Below, piece by piece: positions 1 to 7,752 of a stretch of DNA of 62,487 nt. A program made the position numbers and the translations under genes. The stretch lies in contig CAKZHP010000045.1 in the NCBI GenBank assembly GCA_936924635.1, positions 1 to 62,487 on the forward strand. Direction: 5' to 3'. Each line of letters opens with the position of its first letter. Position 1 is the first letter of the stretch. The stretch comes from an uncultured Propionibacteriaceae bacterium (GTDB taxonomy: Bacteria; Actinomycetota; Actinomycetes; Propionibacteriales; Propionibacteriaceae). The notes under the pieces were generated by a model. It made no database searches. It was not told where the DNA came from and saw only the letters and a list, made by a program, of their open reading frames with translations.

Positions 1-185
1 ACCCCCGAGGCGGGGACCGAGGTCACGGTGGGCGTCACCGCCGGCCGGGCGGCCGGGACCGGCGCCTCCGGCACCGGGGCGACCGGTGCGGCCTGGGCCC
101 GGGCGGCGAAGCCGCTGAACCCTGCCATCGCCACGGCCAGCGCTGCAGCGGCGGCCGTCACTCTCGTTCTGGTGGTCGTTCGCAC
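1..185 (-). CDS. Exported protein, N-terminal part only
   Basis: Only the first 61 codons lie inside the window, and the gene continues off the left edge. I start it at the GTG read leftward from 185; a gaaggta Shine-Dalgarno (SD) sequence lies about 8 nt upstream. The peptide has an Arg-rich start (MRTTTRTR), an Ala-rich hydrophobic core at about residues 11-27, and an ARAQA-AP stretch that looks like a signal peptidase I site. A low-complexity Pro/Ala/Val segment follows, of the kind used as an extracellular linker. Mature function cannot be told from this piece. The call rests on the signal peptide, start and open frame; no family is recognised. Confidence 0.6.
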   Translation of the reverse strand, partial: MRTTTRTRVTAAAAALAVAMAGFSGFAARAQAAPVAPVPEAPVPAARPAVTPTVTSVPASG

Positions 186-370
186 TGGTCGTTACCTTCC
201 GTTCGGTTGCGAGCGCCAGCCATCCCCCCCAAGACAGATCGCCAGACCTGGTCAGTATGCGAATCGCAGGGGCACAAGGGAAAACCGGGCTCGACCTCTC
301 CTTGACACTTCAGCAAACGCCCGACGTCGGCCTGCGGTTGCGCGCTGACGCCCAGGACTTCCGCCCGCCG

Positions 371-826
371 TCAGGAGGCGTCGCCGCCGGCCTTGTCCTC
401 GGCGGTCTTGTCCCTGTCGGACTTGTCGCCCACCTCGTCGCTCCCGGGCCCTAGAGCCTCGCGGACCACCGCGATCGTCCCGATCATCAAGCCGCTGCAG
501 AAGGTGATGCCCATGCCCGCCGCGAGCACGTTCGCCACACTCATGCTGACGGCCGAGGCGAGGACGGCGATGGGGAGCAGGAGGATCGAGAGGAGCACGA
601 GCCCGCCCGCGAGCCTCGTGGCCGGCGACAGCGGCCGAGCCGGGGTCACCGGCTCCGGATGAGCGGCCCTGGTCACGGCGAGCTGCGTCTCCGGCGAGGG
701 TCTGAACCCCAGGGCGAGGTCGTCTTCGCTCGGCTCCCACGTGGAGCCCTCGACGTCGTCGACGGGCGGCGGTGGGGTCCACCTCGGCTCAGGCCGCCCG
801 GCGTCGTAGGCCTGCCACTTGCTCAT
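371..826 (-). CDS. Small membrane protein with C-terminal transmembrane hairpin (MSKWQAYDAG family)
   Basis: The 151-aa protein starts at ATG 826 with MSKWQAYDAGRPEPRW. An ATG-less 9-codon extension upstream is possible but less likely. The first 75 residues are hydrophilic and Pro/Glu-rich, so probably cytoplasmic and disordered. Residues about 80-105 and 112-135 form two hydrophobic helices (GGLVLLSILLLPIAVLASAV and VLAAGMGITFCSGLMIGTIA). The tail is highly charged, with Asp/Lys. No enzyme motif is visible. The next gene in the same direction (909-1334) is a damaged relative with the same N-terminal pattern (MGWEGYDKHSG, PQPRWDQQ) and a similar hairpin, so the pair arose by duplication. The function is unknown to me. 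Confidence 0.6.
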   Translation of the reverse strand: MSKWQAYDAGRPEPRWTPPPPVDDVEGSTWEPSEDDLALGFRPSPETQLAVTRAAHPEPVTPARPLSPATRLAGGLVLLSILLLPIAVLASAVSMSVANVLAAGMGITFCSGLMIGTIAVVREALGPGSDEVGDKSDRDKTAEDKAGGDAS

Positions 827-908
827 GCGCTCACGGTCCCCTGGGAGCCGCACGCCTGAAGGGGCCGGCGGCTCGCTGCGGTGCCGATCCAGGCGCGCAT
901 CTCGGGAA

Positions 909-1334
909 TCACCGCGTTCCTTCCTTGGTGTCTGCCTTCGGGCGGGCGTGCCGGGCCCGCCGCCAGGGGTCCCCCTGGGCCTCGCTGACGCACACGCCCA
1001 CGAACCCGGCAGCCAAGACGGTCAGGGAGCCCCCACCACCAGCGCCACGGGGAGACCCCACCACCAGCGCCACGGGGTGACCCGCGGCCACCGCCGACAC
1101 GATGGCAGCGGGCAGCAGCAGACAGAGCAGCCCAGCATGAGAGGGGCACCCACGAACGTCCGCCCACGCCGTCTCGGCGGCTTCTCGGGAACGCGTTCGG
1201 GCGCCGTGGACCAGACCACCCCGTCGGCGAGGTCGCCGGTGGCCGGAAGATCGGTGCCCTCCTCGTCGACCCGCCGCTGCTGGTCCCACCGAGGCTGCGG
1301 GCCCCGAGTGCTTGTCGTAGCCTTCCCAGCCCAT
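909..1334 (-). pseudogene. Frame-damaged paralogue of the adjacent two-helix membrane protein
   Basis: The frame beginning at ATG 1334 opens MGWEGYDKHSG, then loses sense. The adjacent frame supplies PQPRWDQQRRVDEEG and continues sensibly to about LMLGCSVC. The first frame then returns with CLLLPAAIVSAVAAGHPVAL and a second hydrophobic stretch. A full product therefore needs two compensating frame changes, near 1305 (a GGGGCCC run) and near 1125. Downstream, a 22-bp unit is directly repeated with a 25-bp period (1031-1052 and 1056-1077), which is itself frame-disrupting. Sequencing error is an alternative for the first shift. The uninterrupted 141-aa frame may still be translated as a partly scrambled protein. 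Confidence 0.5.
1031..1077. repeat. Tandem duplication, 25-bp period
   Basis: Two identical 22-bp copies (ccccaccaccagcgccacgg plus gg) begin at 1031 and 1056. The period is 25 bp, not a multiple of three, so the duplication shifts the reading frame of the membrane-protein pseudogene that contains it. Confidence 0.85.
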
Positions 1335-1338
1335 GCCC

Positions 1339-2907
1339 TCAGCATGCCCGGCCGAGGATCAGGTCCGACCCCTTCTCACCGATCATGTACGACGCCGCCA
1401 TCGTGTTGCCGCTGACCAGTCGCGGCATGATCGAGGAGTCGACGACGCGCAGACCCTCCAGGCCGCGTACGCGCAGCTGGGGGTCGACCACCGCCTCGTC
1501 CCCCGTGCCCATCGCGCACGTGCCGACGGGGTGGTAGCTGGTGCGGGAACGCTTGTTGACGTAGCCCCGCAGGCCCCGCTCGTCGGTCACCAACGGGCCA
1601 GGCTCGAGCTCGTCGACGTCCAGGTCCCGCAGGGCACGAGTGGCAAGGACGTCGCGGGCCATCGCGATCCCCGCTCTGGTGCCGACCCAGTCGGCGGGCT
1701 CTGCCAGGTAGTTCGGGTCGACCACCGGAGCCACCGCCGGGTCGGCGGAACGCAGCGTGACCGTGCCGCGGCTCTGCGGCCGGAGATAGGTGACGTTCAG
1801 CGTGAAGCCATGGCCGGCGCGCCGCTCCCCGTTGCCGTACGTCGGGAGCGCCGACATCTGCAGGTCGGGGCGCTCGTCGCCGTCGATGGACTGGAACAGG
1901 CCCGCCTCGGCGACGTTGGAGGTGATCGGCCCCGACCGCCTCACCATGTACTCCACCGCCGCCCCCGGCAGCCGCCACGAGCGGCCCAGGTTGTTGTAGC
2001 TGACAGCACTGGTGCGCGAGGTCATGGCGACGTCGAGGTGGTCCTGCAGGTTGCGGCCCACCCCCGGCAGGTCGTGCCGCACATCGATGCCGACCGCGCG
2101 CAGCTCGTCGGCAGGCCCGATGCCGGAGCGCAGCAGCAGCGCCGGGCTGTTCACGGCCCCACCGCACAGGACCACCTCGCGCTCGGCCCGCACCACGTGC
2201 TCTCGGCCTCCCGACCGGTACACCACCCCGACCGCGCGGCCGTTCTCGACCAGCACCCGGGTGACGGTCGCCCGGAGCCGTACCTCCAGGTTGGGCCGCC
2301 GGCGCACGGGGCGCAGGTACGCGGTGGAGGCGGTGACCCGCCACCCGCGGTGCTGGGTGACGTCGTAGTAGCCGACGCCGTGCTGCGTGGCCCCGTTGAA
2401 GTCGGGGTTGTACGGGAGCCCCAGCTCCAGGCCGGCCGCCACGAACGCCTCGCTGAGGGGGTTGTAGCCGGGCAGCCGGCCGATGCCGAGCGGCCCGTCC
2501 TGGCCGTGGTAGGCGTCATCGATCCGGGGGTACGACTCCGCGCGCCGGAAGTACGGGAGGACGTGCTCGTAGTCCCAGCCGGGGTTGCCCAGGGCAGCCC
2601 AGTCGTCGAAGTCGTGCCGCTGCCCGCGGATGTAGATCATCGAGTTCACCGCGGTCCCGCCCCCCAGCGTGCGGCCTTGGGGGTACAGCTTGGTGGCGTC
2701 GTCCATCGCCTTCTGCGGCACCGTGAGGTAGAGCCAGGAGTAGGTGCGGAGCCGGGTGAAACCGCTGGGGATGTGGATGAGAGGGCTGATGTCGCGACGC
2801 CCGGCCTCCAGCAGGAGCACCGTGACCGAGGGGTCGGCACTGAGGCGGTGGGCCACGGCCGCCCCAGCGGCGCCGGCCCCGACCAGCAGGTAGTCAACCC
2901 GCGTCAT
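1339..2907 (-). CDS. GMC-family FAD-dependent oxidoreductase (choline dehydrogenase-like)
   Basis: The 522-aa protein has the usual length for a glucose-methanol-choline oxidoreductase. The N-terminus carries the FAD-binding dinucleotide fold (VDYLLVGAGAAGAAVAHRLS) and the acidic ribose ligand LLLEAG. The GMC signature LGGGTAVNSMIYIRG follows at about residue 85. The second signature, GAVNSPALLLRSGIGP, sits near 250. The C-terminal catalytic region has the His of SYHPVGTCAMG and the conserved SGNTMAASYMIGEKG. I chose ATG 2907 rather than GTG 2913 because ggggaggcgtgaac puts a GGAGG SD 7 nt upstream. The substrate is an alcohol of unknown identity. Choline is only one possibility, as no betaine aldehyde dehydrogenase lies nearby. 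The gene is divergent from the ATP-grasp operon. Confidence 0.9.
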   Translation of the reverse strand: MTRVDYLLVGAGAAGAAVAHRLSADPSVTVLLLEAGRRDISPLIHIPSGFTRLRTYSWLYLTVPQKAMDDATKLYPQGRTLGGGTAVNSMIYIRGQRHDFDDWAALGNPGWDYEHVLPYFRRAESYPRIDDAYHGQDGPLGIGRLPGYNPLSEAFVAAGLELGLPYNPDFNGATQHGVGYYDVTQHRGWRVTASTAYLRPVRRRPNLEVRLRATVTRVLVENGRAVGVVYRSGGREHVVRAEREVVLCGGAVNSPALLLRSGIGPADELRAVGIDVRHDLPGVGRNLQDHLDVAMTSRTSAVSYNNLGRSWRLPGAAVEYMVRRSGPITSNVAEAGLFQSIDGDERPDLQMSALPTYGNGERRAGHGFTLNVTYLRPQSRGTVTLRSADPAVAPVVDPNYLAEPADWVGTRAGIAMARDVLATRALRDLDVDELEPGPLVTDERGLRGYVNKRSRTSYHPVGTCAMGTGDEAVVDPQLRVRGLEGLRVVDSSIMPRLVSGNTMAASYMIGEKGSDLILGRAC

Positions 2908-2993
2908 GTTCACGCCTCCCCCGAACGTGGCACTCGAAGTGTACGGCAGCGGGCAGGGTACCGCCGGTCAGACTCTTGCGAAGGTGGGACCGA

Positions 2994-3015
2994 AGTGGCG
3001 CACCTGTGTGCCACT
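2994..3015. promoter_or_regulatory. Near-perfect palindrome in divergent promoter region
   Basis: AGTGGCGCAC-CT-GTGTGCCACT has 10-bp arms with one mismatch. It lies in the 241-bp gap between the divergent GMC oxidoreductase and ATP-grasp operon starts. It could be an operator for either side. No cognate regulator is encoded nearby, so the role is inference. Confidence 0.35.
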
Positions 3016-3148
3016 GGCAACCGGCGCAGACCCCCGCCCCGGCAGCCGTCCCTGACACGCCGGAGAACCCCCTTGTCACGACCTGCGGCGCGGCGGCGAC
3101 GGACGTGCCACACTGCGCACACCAGATCAGTGGCAGGCAGGAGGCACG

Positions 3149-4747
3149 GTGGCGGAGACGGCGGACCTGTTCGACGGCTACCCAGCCTCCAGGAACGGTG
3201 CCTGGGACGAGATGATCGCCGGCCCGTCACAGCCGCGTCCCGCGTACGGCGGGGTCTTCGAGATCATCAGCTCGATGTCGGCCGACGACCTGAACGAGCG
3301 CGTCGACACCCTCTCGCGCACGTACGTCGACCAGGGCGTGACCTTCGACTACGCCGGCGAGGAGCGGGCGTTCCCCCTCGACCTGGTGCCGCGCATCATC
3401 TCCGCTTCTGAGTGGGAGGTGATCGACCGCGGTGTGAAGCAGCGCGTGACCGCGCTGGAGCACCTGCTGGCCGACATCTACTCCGGCGAGGGCGCCTCGC
3501 TGCCCCGAATCGTGCGCGACGGGGTGCTGCCCTGGCAGCTGATCGCCTCCAGCGACCACTACCACCGCGCCGTGAGCGGGCTGCAGCCGGCGAACGGGGT
3601 CCGCATCCACGTCTCCGGGATCGACCTGATCCGTGACGAGTCTGGGGTGTTCCGGGTGCTGGAGGACAACGTACGGGTGCCGTCGGGTGTGTCGTACGTG
3701 ATCTCCAACCGCCGCGCCATGGCGAACGTGTTCCCCGAGGTGTTCGACCAGTTCCCCGTCCGCCCCGTGGACGGCTACCCCGCCCTGCTGCTGAAGGCGC
3801 TGCGCGCCGCGGCACCCGACGGGGCCGAGGACCCGACCGTCGTGGTGCTGACGCCCGGGGTGCACAACTCGGCCTACTACGAGCACACGCTGCTGGCGCG
3901 CACCATGGGCGTGGAGCTCGTCGAGGGCCGTGACCTGGTCTGCTCCGGCGGAGTCGTGCGGATGCGTACGACCCAGGGGCTGAAGCAGGTCGACGTGATC
4001 TACCGCCGCGTCGACGACGAGTTCCTCGACCCGGTGCACTTCCGGGAGGACTCGATGCTCGGCTGCCCCGGCCTGGTGAGCGTGATGCGGGCCGGGCGCG
4101 TGACCATCGCCAACGCCGTGGGCAACGGGGTAGTCGACGACAAGCTCGTCTACTCCTACGTGCCCGAGGTCATCCGCTACTACCTCGGGGAGGACCCGGT
4201 GCTGCCGAACGTCGACACCTACCGGTGCACCGAGCCCGAGTCGTTGCAGCACGTGCTGGACAACCTGGACTCGATGGTCGTGAAACCGGTGGCGGGCTCG
4301 GGCGGCAAGGGGCTGGTGATCGGCACCCAGGCCAGCCGTGACGAGCTCGACGAGCTGCGTACGGCGCTGCTGGCCGACCCGCGCGGCTGGATCGCGCAGC
4401 CGATCGTGCAGCTGTCGACGATCCCCACCCTGGTCGACGGGCGCCTCGCGCCGCGGCACGTGGACCTGCGGCCGTTCGCGGTCAACGACGGTGACGACGT
4501 GACGGTGCTGCCGGGCGGCCTGACCCGGGTGGCGCTGCCGGAGGGGCAGCTGGTCGTGAACTCCTCCCGCGGTGGTGGCTCCAAGGACACCTGGGTGCTC
4601 GCCGACGCGGAGGTGCCCGCGCCGGCGCGTACGGAACCGGACACCCGGGAGGTGGTGGTGCTGAGCCCGCCGGCGGTGTTCCGTGACGACGAGATCCGGG
4701 CGCAGCAGCAGCAGCAGCAGCAGGGACGGGTGGTGGCGTCGTGCTGA
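3149..4747 (+). CDS. Circularly permuted ATP-grasp peptide-ligase-like protein (COG2308 family)
   Basis: The 532-aa protein starts at GTG 3149, preceded by AGGAGG. Its sequence follows the circularly permuted ATP-grasp (DUF404/DUF407) family, with landmarks DRGVKQRVTALEHLLADIY, GIDLIRDESGVFRVLEDN, VPSGVSYVISNR, a late nucleotide-binding lysine region VVKPVAGSGGKGL and APRHVDLRPF. The family forms an operon with alpha-E and transglutaminase-like proteins exactly as here. Comparative work predicts a role in making or attaching a peptide, but the product is not known. The C-terminus carries a run of seven glutamines from (CAG)7 at 4703-4723, followed by GRVVASC; this tail looks variable and dispensable. 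The stop codon overlaps the next start by 7 nt, so the two are translationally coupled. Confidence 0.88.
   Translation: MAETADLFDGYPASRNGAWDEMIAGPSQPRPAYGGVFEIISSMSADDLNERVDTLSRTYVDQGVTFDYAGEERAFPLDLVPRIISASEWEVIDRGVKQRVTALEHLLADIYSGEGASLPRIVRDGVLPWQLIASSDHYHRAVSGLQPANGVRIHVSGIDLIRDESGVFRVLEDNVRVPSGVSYVISNRRAMANVFPEVFDQFPVRPVDGYPALLLKALRAAAPDGAEDPTVVVLTPGVHNSAYYEHTLLARTMGVELVEGRDLVCSGGVVRMRTTQGLKQVDVIYRRVDDEFLDPVHFREDSMLGCPGLVSVMRAGRVTIANAVGNGVVDDKLVYSYVPEVIRYYLGEDPVLPNVDTYRCTEPESLQHVLDNLDSMVVKPVAGSGGKGLVIGTQASRDELDELRTALLADPRGWIAQPIVQLSTIPTLVDGRLAPRHVDLRPFAVNDGDDVTVLPGGLTRVALPEGQLVVNSSRGGGSKDTWVLADAEVPAPARTEPDTREVVVLSPPAVFRDDEIRAQQQQQQQGRVVASC
4703..4723 (+). repeat. (CAG)7 microsatellite coding for polyglutamine
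   Basis: Seven uninterrupted CAG codons lie near the 3' end of the ATP-grasp gene. Changes in copy number would keep frame and alter only the length of the Gln run. Confidence 0.95.
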
Positions 4748-5661
4748 GCCGCATCGCCGAGTCGCTGGCCTGGATCGGCCGGTACGTGGAGCGCGCCGAC
4801 GGCACGGCACGCATCGTCGACGTCGTACGCCTCGCGCTGATCGAGACCAAGAAGACCGAGCCGGCCGAGATGGTGCTGTCGATGATCATGGGCATCGAGC
4901 CGCCCGGGTCGGTCGACTTCAACGTGGTGCGCGACCTGCTGGTGTTCGACACGGGCAACCCCAGCTCGATCGCGGGCAGCTGGTTCTCGGCCCGGGAGAA
5001 CGCGCGGCGGGCGCGCGAGGTGCTGCCGCTGGAGCTGTGGGAGGTGCTGAACACGGCATGGTTCCGGTGGCGCAACCTCGGCGCCCCGGACGCGTCGTCG
5101 CGGCACCTGGCCTGGACCAGGGAGCGGGCCGCGCTGATCCGCGGCGTCGCCGACTCCACGATGGGCCACGACGAGGCCTGGGACTTCCTGGTGCTCGGGC
5201 GCTACCTGGAACGGGCCGACATGACCGCGCGCATGGTCGCCACCGGCACGCTGCCCCTGTCGGGGATGTCGTGGACGAACGTGCTGGCGGCGTGCGGCGG
5301 CGTGCAGGCGTACGCGCACTCACGCCGCGGCGTGGTCGACGACGAGAAGCTGGCCGCGTTCCTGGTGCTCGACCGGCACTTCCCGCGGTCGGTGGTGTAC
5401 AACCTGCGGCAGGCCGAGGCCACGCTACGGCGGCTCAGCCCCGACAGCGCGAGTGACCGGATGGGCGTCTCCGACGAGGCGCGGCGGGAGCTGGCGCGGG
5501 TCCGGACGGCGCTGGAGTACAGGCCGTTGGAGGAGGTGCTCGCCGGTCTCGGCGACGACATGCAGCACGTGCAGGAGGCCGTGACCGCGGCCGCCACCGA
5601 GGTGGCGCGGCGGTACTTCCCGACCGGCGCGACGACGGTGTGGACGGGAGAGGTGCGATGA
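4741..5661 (+). CDS. Alpha-E domain protein (DUF403, COG2307)
   Basis: The 306-aa protein starts MLSRIAESLAWIGRYVERADGTARI, a clear alpha-E family opening. The second half repeats the same helix pattern (LVLGRYLERADMTARM near residue 155). The family is all alpha-helical and has no known enzymatic motif. It always travels with the permuted ATP-grasp protein and is presumed to be its partner in an amide- or peptide-bond-forming system. The GTG start at 4741 lies inside the upstream gene, and the stop TGA overlaps the ATG of the transglutaminase gene (ATGA), so the three are coupled. Confidence 0.88.
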   Translation: MLSRIAESLAWIGRYVERADGTARIVDVVRLALIETKKTEPAEMVLSMIMGIEPPGSVDFNVVRDLLVFDTGNPSSIAGSWFSARENARRAREVLPLELWEVLNTAWFRWRNLGAPDASSRHLAWTRERAALIRGVADSTMGHDEAWDFLVLGRYLERADMTARMVATGTLPLSGMSWTNVLAACGGVQAYAHSRRGVVDDEKLAAFLVLDRHFPRSVVYNLRQAEATLRRLSPDSASDRMGVSDEARRELARVRTALEYRPLEEVLAGLGDDMQHVQEAVTAAATEVARRYFPTGATTVWTGEVR

Positions 5662-6503
5662 GCCAGCGGCGCTACCGGATCACGCACACGACGACGCTGA
5701 CCTACTCGGCGCCGGTGGTCGCCTCGCACAACGAGGTACGGATGACGCCGGTGACCGAGGACGGGCAGGCGACGCTGGAGAGCCGTCTCCGCGTACGGCC
5801 GATGAGCTGGTCGCACGTGTACCGCGACTACTGGGGCACCCACGTCACGGCGCTGGAGGCCCAGAGCCCGCACGAGTCGCTGGAGGTCGAGTCGCTCAGC
5901 GTGGTCGAGCGCAGCGACGTGGAGCGGTCGGGTGCCGAGATGACGTGGGACGACCTGCGTAACGAGACGCTGACGGACCGCTTCTACGAGTACCTGGTGC
6001 CCAGTGCCCGCACCTCGGTGGGCGAGGCGGTGACGCAGGAGTTCGTGGCCGCGGTCGACGGCAGGTCGCCGAGGGAGGCGGTCGAGCTGGTCTGCGGGCT
6101 GGCGCACGACCGGGTGGCGTACGCGAAGGGCTCCTCGTCGGTGGCTGACGGCGCGCAGACCGCCTGGGACTCCCGCCTCGGCGTCTGCCAGGACATCACC
6201 CACGTCGCCATCGCGGGGCTGCGGGCCATCGGCGTGCCGGCGAGGTACGTCTCCGGGTACCTCTGCCCCCGGGCCGACCTCGCGGTCGGGGAGACGGCCG
6301 AGGGCGAGTCCCACGCCTGGCTGGAGTGGTGGGACGGCGACTGGTTCGGCGCCGACCCCACCAACCTGCGCGAGGTGGGTCTCGACCACGTGATCGTCGG
6401 CCGAGGCCGCGACTACCAGGACGTACCGCCCTTCAAGGGTGTTTACCAGGGGCAGTCCACCTCGTCCGCCGAGGTCAAGGTGAGCTTCCAGCGGCGGGGC
6501 TGA
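5658..6503 (+). CDS. Transglutaminase-like family protein (COG1305)
   Basis: The 281-aa protein has an N-terminal beta domain (YRITHTTTLTYSAPVVASHNEVRM) typical of bacterial transglutaminase-like proteins, then the papain-like core. The catalytic triad is visible: Cys in RLGVCQDITHVAI, His in GESHAWLEWW, Asp in WFGADPTN. I start at ATG 5658 (ATGA overlap with the previous stop, ggagagg SD) rather than 5640. It probably acts as a protease or amidase on the product of the ATP-grasp/alpha-E pair. That role is inferred from operon structure. There is no signal peptide, so it is cytoplasmic. Confidence 0.88.
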   Translation: MSQRRYRITHTTTLTYSAPVVASHNEVRMTPVTEDGQATLESRLRVRPMSWSHVYRDYWGTHVTALEAQSPHESLEVESLSVVERSDVERSGAEMTWDDLRNETLTDRFYEYLVPSARTSVGEAVTQEFVAAVDGRSPREAVELVCGLAHDRVAYAKGSSSVADGAQTAWDSRLGVCQDITHVAIAGLRAIGVPARYVSGYLCPRADLAVGETAEGESHAWLEWWDGDWFGADPTNLREVGLDHVIVGRGRDYQDVPPFKGVYQGQSTSSAEVKVSFQRRG

Positions 6504-6507
6504 GCCA

Positions 6508-6590
6508 CACCTGCACCTTCTGGCACCTGGGCGCACCCGGCGCCTCATATGGCACGTGATGTCGCCGGCGACCAGAAGATGCGGGTGCGG
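6508..6590. repeat. Dispersed palindrome family A, copy 1
   Basis: This is an intergenic inverted repeat bounded by ACCTGCACCTTCTGG (6509-6523) and CCAGAAGATGCGGGT (6572-6586), 78 bp from end to end. A CATATGGCACGTG core lies in the middle. Two more copies of the same 78-bp length occur at 32087 and 45647. This copy is the most diverged and lies just after the transglutaminase stop, where it could also act as a transcription end. Confidence 0.85.
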
Positions 6591-6656
6591 CCGCCAAGAG
6601 CCGGTCGGTGGCGCCGCGGAATAACACCACCCCCGTGTTGCGTTAATGGGGGCCGG

Positions 6657-6675
6657 TTAGGTTAGCCTTACCTTC
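6657..6675 (+). promoter_or_regulatory. DtxR/IdeR iron box overlapping the fbpA promoter
   Basis: TTAGGTTAGCCTTACCTTC matches the DtxR/IdeR consensus (TTAGGTTAGSCTAACCTAA) at most positions. It ends directly against the ATG at 6676, with no room for an SD. TTGCGT (6638) and TAGGTT (6658) are possible promoter hexamers. Iron-loaded regulator bound here would block transcription, so iron starvation should induce fbpABC. Confidence 0.85.
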
Positions 6676-7752
6676 ATGAGCAATCCCACGCGTCGCGGCA
6701 TCCTCACGGCCGGCCTGTCCACCCTCTCGCTCGCCACACTCGGCGCCTGCGGCTCGAGCACCACAGGGGGCCCGGCGGCCTCCGCGTCGGCTGCCGCATC
6801 CGGCTCCGCGGACGCGAAGCCCACCGGCACCATCACGGTCTACAACGCCCAGCACGAGTCGCTCACCAAGGAGTGGATCGACGGGTTCAGCAAGCAGACC
6901 GGCGTGCAGGTGACGATGCGGCAGGGGTCCGACACCGAGCTCGCCAACCAGATCGCCACCGAGGGCGCCGCCTCGCCGGCCGACGTGTTCCTCACCGAGA
7001 ACTCCCCCGCGATGACCATCGTCGAGAACAAGGGCCTGTTCGCCCCGGTCGGCGCGACCACCGTCTCGCAGGTCCCGGCGGCCTACCGCCCCTCGACCAA
7101 CGCCTGGACTGGCATCGCCGCCCGCTCCACCGTGTTCGTCTACAACAAGACCAAGCTGAACGCCTCCACCCTCCCGGCGAGCATCATGGACCTCGCCAAG
7201 CCCGAGTGGGCCAACCGCTGGGCAGCATCGCCGTCCGGTGCCGACTTCCAGGCCATCGTCTCGGCCATCCTCGCCCTCAAGGGCAAGGACGCCACGGCCG
7301 CATGGCTGCAGGCGATGAAGACCGGCTCCAAGGCGTACAAGGGCAACGGCGCCGTGATGAAGGCCGTCAACGCCGGCGAGATCGAGGGCGGCGTGATCTA
7401 CCACTACTACTTCTTCGGCGACCAGGCCAAGGGCGGGCAGAACTCCGGCAACGTCGACCTGCACTACTTCGGCAAGCAGGACCCGGGCGCGTTCGTCTCG
7501 GTCTCTGGCGGGGGTGTGCTGAAGAGCAGCAAGAACCCGGTCGCGGCGCAGGCCTTCCTGGCGTACGTCACCGGGCAGGCGGGCCAGCAGGTGCTGCGCG
7601 ACGGCACGGCGTTCGAGTACCCGGTGGCCTCCGGCGTCTCCGCCAACGCGAAGCTGAAGCCGCTCGCCGAGCTGCAGGCGCCGACCGTCGACATCGCCAA
7701 GCTGAACGGCCCCGAGGTCGTCACCCTCATGCAGCAGGCTGGCCTGCTCTGA
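6676..7752 (+). CDS. fbpA: Fe(III) ABC transporter substrate-binding lipoprotein
   Basis: The 358-aa protein has a Tat-type signal (NPTRRGILTAGLSTLSLATL) and a lipobox LGAC, so it is a membrane-anchored lipoprotein. A Ser/Ala linker precedes the binding domain, which starts GTITVYNAQHESLTKEWIDG as in FbpA/FutA periplasmic iron-binding proteins. The tyrosine cluster IYHYYFFGD near residue 243 is the expected Fe(III) ligand motif. It is followed by permease and ATPase genes. An iron box abuts the start codon, which makes the mRNA probably leaderless. The whole picture fits high-affinity ferric iron uptake. Specificity for free Fe(III) rather than a chelate is family-based inference. Confidence 0.92.
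   Translation: MSNPTRRGILTAGLSTLSLATLGACGSSTTGGPAASASAAASGSADAKPTGTITVYNAQHESLTKEWIDGFSKQTGVQVTMRQGSDTELANQIATEGAASPADVFLTENSPAMTIVENKGLFAPVGATTVSQVPAAYRPSTNAWTGIAARSTVFVYNKTKLNASTLPASIMDLAKPEWANRWAASPSGADFQAIVSAILALKGKDATAAWLQAMKTGSKAYKGNGAVMKAVNAGEIEGGVIYHYYFFGDQAKGGQNSGNVDLHYFGKQDPGAFVSVSGGGVLKSSKNPVAAQAFLAYVTGQAGQQVLRDGTAFEYPVASGVSANAKLKPLAELQAPTVDIAKLNGPEVVTLMQQAGLL

Noticed and set aside
1333..3411. 692-aa plus-strand open frame across the GMC oxidoreductase
   Set aside because: It is antisense to a clear GMC gene with all motifs; its Arg/His/Val-rich sequence is the mirror of GC-rich codon bias.
3227..4810. 527-aa minus-strand open frame across the ATP-grasp gene
   Set aside because: It is antisense to a recognised protein, has biased composition and no domain.
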